Source: Spirochaetales bacterium (lineage in GTDB: Bacteria; Spirochaetota; Spirochaetia; Sphaerochaetales; Sphaerochaetaceae). Taken from it: DNA of 11,715 nt. The notes beneath the pieces were generated by a model that was not told where the DNA came from, did no database searches, and saw only the letters and a program-made list of their open reading frames with translations. Where the stretch lies: the NCBI GenBank assembly GCA_022784805.1, contig JALFYG010000023.1, positions 1 to 11,715 on the forward strand, in the 5' to 3' direction. A program made the translations under genes and the position numbers. Positions 1-6,606 of this stretch are shown piece after piece (the stretch's first letter is position 1; each line of letters opens with the position of its first letter).

Positions 1-1
1 T

Positions 2-529
2 GTATATGTCCCAGTCGGAGACGGATGTATCATCGCAGGCGTAGCAAAAGGCTTCTCAGATATTTTGGAAGCTGGTCTTATCGACAAGATGCCAAAGATG
101 ATCTGCTGCCAGTCCACTAGAAGTGCCGCTATTTCAAACGCTGTAGACAACAACGACTATAGTGAATTTGATGCTACTACAAGAGCTGACAGTATTTCTG
201 TAGGACTTCCTGCAAATGGAAGAATGGCTGCCCAGTACGTCAAAGACTCAGATGGCTGGACGGTAAGAGTAAGCGACGAAGAAATTCTCGATAGTCAGAT
301 TGACCTTACATCTAAGGCTGGTGTCTTGGCAGAACCGGCTGCAGCATGTGCATGGGCCGCTTTCAAGAAAGACAAAGAACACTTCGTTTCAACTCTCGGT
401 GAAAACGCAGTAGCTGTTGTCCTTCTTACAGGTTCAGGCTTCAAGGATATGAAGGCCTTCGATGGCAGAGTATCAATGCCGGATGCAATCGAAAACAGCG
501 TAGAAGAAGTAAAGAAACTTAACTTCTAA
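2..529 (+). CDS. thrC: Threonine synthase, C-terminal part (5' end outside window)
   Basis: The reading frame is open from the left edge (frame of base 2) and gives 175 residues ending in VEEVKKLNF. It resembles the C-terminal half of PLP-dependent (fold-type II) threonine synthase, which converts O-phosphohomoserine to threonine in the cytoplasm. Visible features are a glycine-containing loop VPVGDGCIIAGVAKGF, of the type that binds the PLP phosphate, then GLIDKMPK, then a TTRADSISVGLPANG stretch, and the AEPAAACAWAAF segment typical of this family's late domain. The PLP lysine and the N-terminus lie outside the window, so completeness cannot be judged. The next gene on this strand is a tRNA with its own promoter, and a hairpin follows the stop, so this is probably the end of a transcript. 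Related fold-type II enzymes such as threonine dehydratase or diaminopropionate ammonia-lyase are less likely alternatives. Confidence 0.75.
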   Translation, partial: VYVPVGDGCIIAGVAKGFSDILEAGLIDKMPKMICCQSTRSAAISNAVDNNDYSEFDATTRADSISVGLPANGRMAAQYVKDSDGWTVRVSDEEILDSQIDLTSKAGVLAEPAAACAWAAFKKDKEHFVSTLGENAVAVVLLTGSGFKDMKAFDGRVSMPDAIENSVEEVKKLNF

Positions 530-534
530 AATCA

Positions 535-560
535 GAGCCTGGGAAACCGGGCTCATTTAC
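535..560 (+). terminator. Candidate terminator hairpin after thrC
   Basis: Bases 535-542 and 547-554 form an 8-bp stem (GAGCC/GGCTC, a T-G wobble, then GG/CC) closing a GAAA tetraloop, 5 bases after the thrC stop. The downstream tract (ATTTACTTTGG) is only weakly T-rich. It may therefore be a weak intrinsic terminator or a 3'-end stabilising hairpin. Confidence 0.5.
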
Positions 561-633
561 TTTGGACAAAAGGTCATCTTTTAAATAACTCAACTTCATT
601 CATGTCCATCTTATCTCTAGATTTTGCATCTAG

Positions 634-662
634 TTGACAGAAAGATACAAAGAGGCAAGAAT
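634..662 (+). promoter_or_regulatory. Candidate sigma-70 type promoter of tRNA-Pro
   Basis: A perfect TTGACA (634-639) is followed after 17 bases by AAGAAT (657-662), four of six matches to the -10 consensus. Predicted initiation at about 669 would leave only a few bases of 5' leader before the tRNA at 672. Confidence 0.55.
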
Positions 663-671
663 AAGTTGTTT

Positions 672-744
672 CGGGATGTAGCGCAGTGGTTAGCGTATCA
701 GTCTGGGGGACTGGGGGCCGGCGGTTCGAGTCCGCCCATCCCGA
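672..744 (+). tRNA. tRNA-Pro, anticodon GGG
   Basis: The cloverleaf folds by eye over 73 nt. The acceptor stem is CGGGATG (672-678) with CATCCCG (737-743). The D stem is GCGC/GCGT (681-684, 693-696). The anticodon stem is TCAGT/ACTGG (698-702, 710-714) around the 7-base loop CTGGGGG, with anticodon GGG at 705-707. The variable loop has five bases, and the T arm is GGCGG/CCGCC (720-724, 732-736) with loop TTCGAGT. The discriminator base is A744. A C1-G72 pair and G37 fit bacterial tRNA-Pro. The gene does not encode the 3' CCA, so a CCA-adding enzyme would be needed. A run of six T at 745-750 follows directly and probably ends transcription. Confidence 0.95.
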
Positions 745-813
745 TTTTTTATTGTTCCAATCTGCTTTTTTACTTATATAGAAAGAAATAAAACATATTA
801 TGCAAACTTAAAA

Positions 814-1167
814 TCAATCGTTTTTCTTTTCAACAAGCTTCAGTTTTCCGATAACGCTGAAAAGATAAACCTTGCCATCTATCACAATGTCTCTGGTTTT
901 ATTTCTTACACTATCCACAAGGCCCTCTACAGTTCTGTTCTTTTCACCGTCATAATACTCAATTTCAACGATGTCACCCTTCTCTATCTCTTTCAAAGTG
1001 TTATCTATTTCTTCTTCAGCATCAGACATCAAAACATGGGGAACTTCAACAAAAAGCTCCTGTCTCTTCCTCTCCAAGGCTTCTTCCAAACCTCTCACGG
1101 CAGAGAATGGAAGAAATTGTTTGGCCCTTTCCTCTTGGCTCATCTTTACTCTCTTCTCATACCCCAC
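814..1167 (-). CDS. YolD-like family protein, partner of the Y-family polymerase
   Basis: This 117-residue protein has the YolD-like family signature near its N-terminus (ERAKQFLPFSAVRGLEEAL, residues 13-31), then a charged helix and a small beta-rich C-terminal part (GDIVEIEYYDG...). YolD-like genes commonly sit beside UmuC/UvrX-type polymerases and have been proposed as functional counterparts of UmuD, though the biochemistry is not firmly known. The chosen start is GTG at 1167, because a strong AGGAGGA (1175-1181) lies 7 bases upstream. The alternative ATG at 1143 lacks such a site and would cut off the first eight residues. The gene overlaps the 3' end of the polymerase gene by 11 bases, so the two are probably translationally coupled. 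It converges on tRNA-Pro, and no clear terminator hairpin is visible in 751-813. Confidence 0.8.
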   Translation of the reverse strand: MGYEKRVKMSQEERAKQFLPFSAVRGLEEALERKRQELFVEVPHVLMSDAEEEIDNTLKEIEKGDIVEIEYYDGEKNRTVEGLVDSVRNKTRDIVIDGKVYLFSVIGKLKLVEKKND

Positions 1168-2425
1168 TCTTATGTCCTCCTATCTGAACATTCCTCTCCT
1201 TCTGGGTTGCTCCCTCTTCGTAGTCCATTCCCTTCAAAATGGCATTCTTTCCATATGTGTCTTTTATAGATAACACTGCCTTCTGTACACTCTCCCTCTT
1301 CTTTGCTTCTTCATCATCCAAAAAGAGATCCAGCTGCCTTGGCTCGTCGTCATCCACAATTCCTGAGAGAGATATCATGAAGCGTCTTACGTACTCATCT
1401 CTTCCAACCATTGCTTTAAAGAGAGTTGCAGCTGCATTCCTGAAGTCCTGGTCATTCTGGGTTGGGGATGGGAAAGAAAGACTTAGGTGGCGTCCACCTC
1501 CTCCGCTCCTACTGGCCATTCCGATGCCCAACACCATTCCCGTGGCTTTCTTTCTTTTCTTTGAAAGCTGTAACGCCACATCGTCACCCATCTCTTTTGC
1601 TACAACCAATGCTTCGTCATATGGGTAATCTTTAAAGAGAACCTGACCGGAGCATATACTGTTGTTCTTAGGCTTGTAAGCTTGGATATCTTTCATGGTC
1701 ACGCTCTCTCTTCCCCAGGCGTGATCGATCATTAATTCCGCATCTATTCCAAACTCTTTATAAAGAAGCTCTTCCGGAGCATGGGCAATCTGCCTCATGG
1801 TGAAGATACCGAATCGGGCAAGACGCGCCTCTATTCCTCTTCCTATTCTCCAGAAGTCACTTAAGGGCTTATGGTCCCAAAGCTTTTCTATAAAGCTTTG
1901 TTCATCCAGAATTCCAATAAAGTCGGGAGCATGCTTAGCTGTAATATCGAGAGCTATCTTACAGAGATAGAGATTGGTTCCGATTCCCGCAGTGGCTCTT
2001 ACTCCCACTTCTTCTGTTATTCTATCCATAAGAAATACAGCCATTTCCTTTGGAGTCTTTTTATAACGGGAAAGATATCCCGTAACATCCAAGAATGCTT
2101 CGTCTATGGAGTAGACATAGATATCATCAGGAGAGAAGTATCTTAAGTAAATACCATATATGGAAGCGGCATAGTCTATATACTTCTGCATCCTGGGCGT
2201 GGCTTTTATGTAATGAAGATAGGAAGGAATCTCAAAGACCCTGCATCTATTCTTGACACCCTTTTTCTTTAAGGATGCAGATACAGCCAAGCATATAGTC
2301 TTGTCACCTCGTTCAGGATCAGCCACAACTAAGTCTGTGGTCATAGGATCCAGGCCTCTTTCCACACACTCCACGGAGGCATAAAAGCTTTTGAGGTCGA
2401 TACAGATATAACACTTGTCTTCCAT
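1157..2425 (-). CDS. Y-family DNA polymerase (UmuC/UvrX-type translesion polymerase)
   Basis: At 422 residues this is the usual length for the family, and it is expected to copy damaged DNA templates with low fidelity. The metal-binding residues are present: Asp10 in CIDLKSFYASVE and Asp108-Glu109 in YSIDEAFLDVT. Tyr15 sits at the steric-gate position, as in UmuC. A helix-hairpin-helix region follows (about 185-235), then the little-finger domain. The sequence RQLDLF (363-368) fits the beta-clamp binding consensus QLxLF. The tail YGKNAILKG...ERNVQIGGHK (391-419) is typical of the UvrX/YqjW branch seen with YolD partners. The ATG at 2425 is the only start that keeps the first Asp motif, but no good SD sequence precedes it. 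It is the first gene of a two-gene operon with the YolD-like gene. No CGAAC-N4-GTTCG SOS box is visible upstream; a different dyad is present at 2470-2486. Confidence 0.93.
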   Translation of the reverse strand: MEDKCYICIDLKSFYASVECVERGLDPMTTDLVVADPERGDKTICLAVSASLKKKGVKNRCRVFEIPSYLHYIKATPRMQKYIDYAASIYGIYLRYFSPDDIYVYSIDEAFLDVTGYLSRYKKTPKEMAVFLMDRITEEVGVRATAGIGTNLYLCKIALDITAKHAPDFIGILDEQSFIEKLWDHKPLSDFWRIGRGIEARLARFGIFTMRQIAHAPEELLYKEFGIDAELMIDHAWGRESVTMKDIQAYKPKNNSICSGQVLFKDYPYDEALVVAKEMGDDVALQLSKKRKKATGMVLGIGMASRSGGGGRHLSLSFPSPTQNDQDFRNAAATLFKAMVGRDEYVRRFMISLSGIVDDDEPRQLDLFLDDEEAKKRESVQKAVLSIKDTYGKNAILKGMDYEEGATQKERNVQIGGHKSGV

Positions 2426-2469
2426 ATAATTATATTAGCCCAAGATAAGGAGAATGAGAATAAAAAGAC

Positions 2470-2486
2470 TTTGTAATGACTACAAA
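2470..2486. promoter_or_regulatory. Inverted repeat TTTGTA-N5-TACAAA upstream of the polymerase gene
   Basis: Perfect 6-bp arms (2470-2475 and 2481-2486) are separated by ATGAC, about 45 bases upstream of the polymerase start. The AT-rich leader contains TATAAT-like sequences on the minus strand (for example 2489-2494), but no convincing -35 element accompanies them. The dyad could be an operator. No regulator can be assigned. Confidence 0.3.
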
Positions 2487-2518
2487 CTATTATATTTTTC
2501 TTTATATTATAAATAATT

Positions 2519-2551
2519 AAAAAAATTCCCCTTCCAAAGGCAGAAGAGGAA
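2519..2551 (-). terminator. Intrinsic terminator of the oxidoreductase (pseudo)gene
   Basis: Read on the minus strand, a 9-bp stem TTCCTCTTC / GAAGGGGAA (2543-2551 and 2526-2534, one T-G wobble) closes an 8-base loop. It is followed directly by seven T (2519-2525). It lies about 30 bases past the stop codon of the flavoprotein remnant and upstream of the polymerase gene, so it would keep transcription from entering the polymerase operon. Confidence 0.8.
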
Positions 2552-2581
2552 AAACTTATTTAATAAGCCAAGAATACAAAC

Positions 2582-3405
2582 TTAGTATATATTCTTGTTT
2601 TTTCTATATTCTCTCCAGACATTCTCAAAAAAGTCATCATCAAGAGGAATAGGACGAGGCTTTCTATAAGAGAAGTTCACGTCTCCTTTCTCATACTTTA
2701 CTTCCTGTATCAACTTCTCTCCTTCTCCTTCCAAAGAATAGGTAAAGCGTTCATCCAGGTTCCTTTCCATTCTTATCTGAGTAAAGGGAAGATCCTCTGC
2801 TTCCATTGCCACAAAGGGATGCTTCTATCATCGCTGATAGATATACTTTCTGAGTGATGAGGGCATTTCTCAATTGGAAGAGCTTCCAGATTCTTCCCTC
2901 TGATTTTGCTTTGATATTTGAGAAAGAAGAAAGATATCCCTCCACAACTGAAAGAGCCTTCTTCATGTCGTCGCTATTACGTAAGGCAGAGCCAGAGATA
3001 CTCATTATCCTTCTCACTTCATCATAAACAACATCTGCCTCCAGCTCTCCTTTGAAAGAGGATGAGATCATATCCTCTATTTCCTTCAACTTTTCAATTT
3101 TGTCGAAGCTTGGACTCCTGTCGCCTGTACACTTGGAAAGAATCCAGGTCACTGCACGCTTTGAGCCACACTGCCCTGCGTTCAAAGCTGATCCACCTGG
3201 TCTATATACACCATGGGATGCCGCACACTCACCCACCGATTTCCAAATACTCTTTCTCCAGATCCACTCCTTTATCAAGGTAGAAATCATAAGCAGAAAG
3301 ATTAAGCTTCTTCAGTCTCTCTATGGGAGTTTCATCTGTCGCCCCTGAAGTCTGGAGGTACGTTCTGGATTCTTCTAAGAGTTCATCCCAAGGAATAGGG
3401 GCGAA
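2582..3405 (-). pseudogene. Flavoprotein oxidoreductase (succinate dehydrogenase/fumarate reductase-type), 3' remnant
   Basis: Three pieces in different frames together read as the C-terminal part of an FAD-binding oxidoreductase. First, from about 3405 to 3238, comes a stretch including TPIERLKKLNLSAYDFYLDKGVDLEKEYLEI. Second, from about 3236 to 2758, VGECAASHGVYRPGGSALNAG (the C-terminal FAD-contacting motif), a helical region and GNGSRGSSLYSDKNGKEPG. Third, from about 2755 to 2582, LDERFTYSLEG... ending in RPIPLDDDFFENVWREYR. Between pieces one and two the usual segment with CAQHNNGG is missing and the frame changes, leaving a TGA. Between pieces two and three the frame shifts and TGA at 2751-2753 ends the frame. 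The whole N-terminal half (nucleotide-binding fold) is absent, because the sequence switches to GH43 coding on the other strand at about 3400-3411. The gene cannot make a working enzyme. The family assignment rests on recalled motifs; the substrate is unknown. Confidence 0.75.
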
Positions 3406-4659
3406 ATCTATGCAGCGACGCTTCGTTTTAACAAGGGAATCTACTATGCTGTTACAACTAATAAAAACATCGGTTGGAACTTTCTTGTATACTCCTCATC
3501 TCCCTATGGACCATGGTCTGATCCGGTTTTGATTCGAAAGAATGGAATCGATCCCTCACTCTTTTTCGATGATGACGGATCTTGTTTCTACTCATCCAAA
3601 GGTGTCGTCGACGGAGTAAGAGGAATATTAGGTGCTAAGATTAATCCTGAAAATGGAGAGTTTTTAGAAAAGGAATATATTCTCACAGAGGGAATCTCCA
3701 AAGCAGCCACAGAGGCTCCACACATCTATAAAAAAGATGGTTGGTATTATCTTTTCTTTGCTGAAGGAGGCACAGGCATGGGGCACCACGAATGCGTCAT
3801 GCGTTCAAAGAGCCTGAGGGGTGAGTGGGAATATATGGGGCATCCTCTATTATCTAATGTCAACAGAAAGGACTACATTATCCATGCAACAGGGCATATG
3901 GATATAGTCCAAGATCCTGATAAAGAGTGGTTTGGAGTATTCTTAGGGGTAAGAATTCCCAATAAACCTCTACTTCACCAGCTTGGGCGTGAGTCATTTA
4001 GAGTTGACATCAAATGGGAGAATGGATGGCCTTTAATACAGGGGGGAATGGAAGTAGATCTATCTCCCGTAAACCAAAGTACACGCATCATCGATTTTTC
4101 TAATCCATTAAGAGAGTATCCATTTGAAAAGCTTAGAGTGCCAAACGATGATCTCTACATTGAAAATTTTGACAAAAAAACTATTACTCTTATTTCTTCA
4201 GATAATTTATCTAAGGAAAAGGGCACTCCAACAATGCTTTTACTCCGGCAAGAAGATTTTTCTTCTGTTTTCAAAGCTACTATCTCTTTAGATGATTTAA
4301 AAGGAAAAGGTGGAATTGTTGCTTGGTTTACAAATGACTACTATTACAGAATCATTGTAGAAAACAAAGATGATAAAACATTGGTCTCTTCATCTCTTCG
4401 CGTCCATGGCTTTGAAGCCATAAAAGACAGCATTGCTTTGGACAAAACAAATGGAAGCTTAGAGTTATCGATAACTACTACTCCTGACTCTTATTCATTC
4501 TATGTAGGTAACATAAATCTAGGATCTGCTTCTTATGCAGCTCTTTGCCCTGAAGGCGCCATGTATATGACATTTACTGGAACGATGCTTGGCATTTGGA
4601 GCGAAGAAGAAATGTGTTCATTCCTTGAAGGATTATCAATTGAAGGACAAGCTAAATAA
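3403..4659 (+). pseudogene. GH43 beta-xylosidase/arabinofuranosidase, 5'-truncated
   Basis: Homology begins at about 3406 (IYAATLRFNKGIYYAVTTNK, frame of base 3403) and runs about 418 codons to the TAA at 4657-4659. The five-bladed propeller domain retains the conserved Asp of IDPSLFFDDDG (codon 3550-3552) and the general-acid Glu of TEAPHIYKKDGWYYLFFAEGG (codon 3712-3714). A C-terminal beta-sandwich domain, common in GH43 xylosidases, follows from about 4100 to the end. The first blade, with the general-base Asp (NPDPSI-type motif), is missing. In-frame TAA at 3376-3378 precedes the fragment, and no ATG, GTG or TTG occurs in frame before TTG at 3529, which lies inside the fold. The gene therefore lacks promoter, start and catalytic base. 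The rest is still open, so the loss looks fairly recent. The intact enzyme would have trimmed xylo-oligosaccharides or arabinosyl side chains. Confidence 0.85.
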
Positions 4660-4694
4660 GAACATAGATGGCAAAGGTGGAGAATACATACAAA

Positions 4695-4720
4695 TTATGC
4701 TGCGGTTTCCCGCAGCATAA
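4695..4720. terminator. Strong hairpin between convergent genes
   Basis: TTATGCTGCGG (4695-4705) and CCGCAGCATAA (4710-4720) pair perfectly over 11 bp around a TTTC loop. The hairpin lies between the GH43 remnant (+) and the ABC exporter gene (-), starting 3 bases past the exporter stop. T tracts are short on both sides, so it may act as a bidirectional terminator or as mRNA 3'-end protection. Confidence 0.6.
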
Positions 4721-4722
4721 AC

Positions 4723-6603
4723 TTAGCTAAGTTCTGTCTTTCCTGTGTATAGACTGTAGTAAACTCCCTTTTCTTTCAATAAATCTTCATGGTCACCTCT
4801 TTCAATGATTCTTCCATTTTCAAGTACCATGATCGCATTACTGTTACGTACAGTAGATAAGCGGTGGGCGATGACAAATACAGTCCTGTTCTCCATAAGC
4901 TTATCCATACCAGACTGAACTAAGGCTTCAGTATGGGTGTCGATGCTGCTTGTGGCTTCATCGAGGACCATAATCGGAGGATCTGCAATGGCTGCGCGGG
5001 CAATGGACAGGAGCTGTCTCTGCCCCTGGGAAAGGTTCTCACCATTATTGGTAAGCATTGTGTCGTAGCCATCCTTCATCATCATGATAAACTCATGGGC
5101 ATTTGCCAGCTTAGCCGCCTTGATTATGTCTTCATCACTTGCCTGAGGCCTACCATAACGGATGTTTTCCTTTACTGTTCCAGTAAAGAGGTTTGTATCC
5201 TGAAGAACCATAGCCATGGATCTACGTAGGTCGGTAAGCTTTATTCTCTTGATGTCTATGCCATCGATGGTGATGGTACCCTTCTGAATGTTATAGAAAC
5301 GGTTCAAAAGATTGGTGATAGTAGTCTTACCTGCACCCGTGGAGCCTACGAAGGCAATCTTCTGTCCAGGTTTTGCATAAAGAGATATATCTGAAAGGAC
5401 AGTGCGCTCTCCGTCATAAGAGAAGTCTACATGTTCCATGACGACTCCACCACGGAGAGGAACAAGAGTATTCTTCTCCTCCTCAGGAACCTTCCATGCC
5501 CACTTACCTGTTCTCTCTTCACACTCTTCGATACTTCCATTCTTTTCTTTAACTCTTACGATGGAAACATCCCCTCCGTCTTTCTCTTTCACCTCGTCCA
5601 TAATGGCATAGATACGCTCAGCGCCTGCAAGGGCCAAGAGAACGTTGTTAGCCTGCTGTGAGACCTGGGAGATATTGTTTGAGAAAGACTTTGAGAGCTG
5701 CAGGAAGGCTGCCAATGCTCCGATAGTGTAGATATCAGGGCGGGCGATGATGGCGACGGCACCTACCAAAACAAGAACAACATATTGAAGGTGACCAAGG
5801 TTATTGTTCACCGGCCCCATGGCTCCAGCCCAAGTGTTGGCTTTGGCCATACTCTTCTCAAGAGTCTTGTTAAGTACTTCAAAGTCTTCCTTACTCTTCT
5901 CTTCATGAGTGAAGACTTTGACGACTCTCTGTCCATTCATCATCTCTTCTATATATCCGTTTACATCTCCAAGCGCCTTCTGCTGGGACTTAAAGTATGC
6001 ACCGGATTTCTTACCCATCTTTCCACTTACAAAGAGTGTAATGAAGATAAATGCAATCACAACAAGAAGGAGAATCCAGCTGTTGGCTGCCATGGATATA
6101 AGAACCATTATAAGTGTCATGCCAGCTGTCAGAAGCTGCACAAGACCGTTTGACACCAACTGGTTGAGAGTATCTGTATCGTTGGCGAAACGGCTCATAA
6201 TGGAGCCTCTGGAAGTCTTATCAAAGTAAGAGAGAGGAAGAGACTCAAGCTTGTCGAACATCTTGATTCTCATATCGTAGATTGACTTCTGGGCCACACC
6301 TACCATGATATAAGAGCAGGCAAAGGATGCTGCAATTGATATCACTACAACCACTGCAAACTTACAAAGGTAGACTATAGCCGTTGAAAAGTCCGGATTC
6401 TCCACTCCCTTGAGAGGAATGACTACATCATCGATAAATGATCCGATAAAGGATGCTGAGTATGTGGTGGAGATGGCTGACAGAATGATACAGAGCACCA
6501 ACAAGAGAACAAGACCATATCTTCCTTCAAAGACATCTTTCATCAAGCGAAGGAATGTAGCCTTGGGATTCTTGGCTTTTTCGCCGAATTTCATCTTTCC
6601 CAT
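4723..6603 (-). CDS. Heterodimeric ABC exporter, subunit with the catalytically competent ATPase site
   Basis: This is a 626-residue half-transporter: six membrane helices (about 29-330) followed by an ATP-binding domain. Walker A is GSTGAGKT (420-427), Walker B is IMVLDEATSS with Asp548 and catalytic Glu549, and the switch His is His580 (VIAHRLST). Its own signature is NLSQGQ (523-528), a departure from LSGGQ. A linker insert of roughly 45-50 residues (about 338-385) joins the two domains, as in several heterodimeric exporters. The ATG at 6603 has a strong GGGGAGGG (6612-6619) inside the end of the upstream exporter gene, 3 bases away, so the two are coupled. By analogy with BmrCD, LmrCD and TM287/288 the pair probably forms one exporter in the cytoplasmic membrane. 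The substrate (drug, lipid or peptide) cannot be told. Confidence 0.93.
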   Translation of the reverse strand: MGKMKFGEKAKNPKATFLRLMKDVFEGRYGLVLLLVLCIILSAISTTYSASFIGSFIDDVVIPLKGVENPDFSTAIVYLCKFAVVVVISIAASFACSYIMVGVAQKSIYDMRIKMFDKLESLPLSYFDKTSRGSIMSRFANDTDTLNQLVSNGLVQLLTAGMTLIMVLISMAANSWILLLVVIAFIFITLFVSGKMGKKSGAYFKSQQKALGDVNGYIEEMMNGQRVVKVFTHEEKSKEDFEVLNKTLEKSMAKANTWAGAMGPVNNNLGHLQYVVLVLVGAVAIIARPDIYTIGALAAFLQLSKSFSNNISQVSQQANNVLLALAGAERIYAIMDEVKEKDGGDVSIVRVKEKNGSIEECEERTGKWAWKVPEEEKNTLVPLRGGVVMEHVDFSYDGERTVLSDISLYAKPGQKIAFVGSTGAGKTTITNLLNRFYNIQKGTITIDGIDIKRIKLTDLRRSMAMVLQDTNLFTGTVKENIRYGRPQASDEDIIKAAKLANAHEFIMMMKDGYDTMLTNNGENLSQGQRQLLSIARAAIADPPIMVLDEATSSIDTHTEALVQSGMDKLMENRTVFVIAHRLSTVRNSNAIMVLENGRIIERGDHEDLLKEKGVYYSLYTGKTELS

Positions 6604-6606
6604 TTT

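Noticed and set aside
1239..1628. 129-codon plus-strand frame rich in Ser and Phe
   Set aside because: It is antisense to the well-supported Y-family polymerase, whose motifs cover this region.
2429..2434. Perfect TATAAT on the minus strand just before the polymerase ATG
   Set aside because: It would place initiation at or inside the start codon and has no -35 element (TCATTC at the right distance), so it is more likely chance in AT-rich sequence.
2470..2486. Leptospira-type LexA box (TTTG-N5-CAAA)
   Set aside because: The arms look similar, but here TTTG and CAAA are nine bases apart, so the known spacing is not met.
2582..3290. Two separate small minus-strand genes (76 and 179 codons)
   Set aside because: Their translations join into one flavoprotein C-terminus when the frameshift near 2757 is bridged, so they are fragments of one pseudogene.
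3529..3531. TTG as a start codon for a shorter GH43 protein
   Set aside because: Homology continues in the same frame to about 3406, no SD sequence precedes it, and the start would fall inside the propeller fold.
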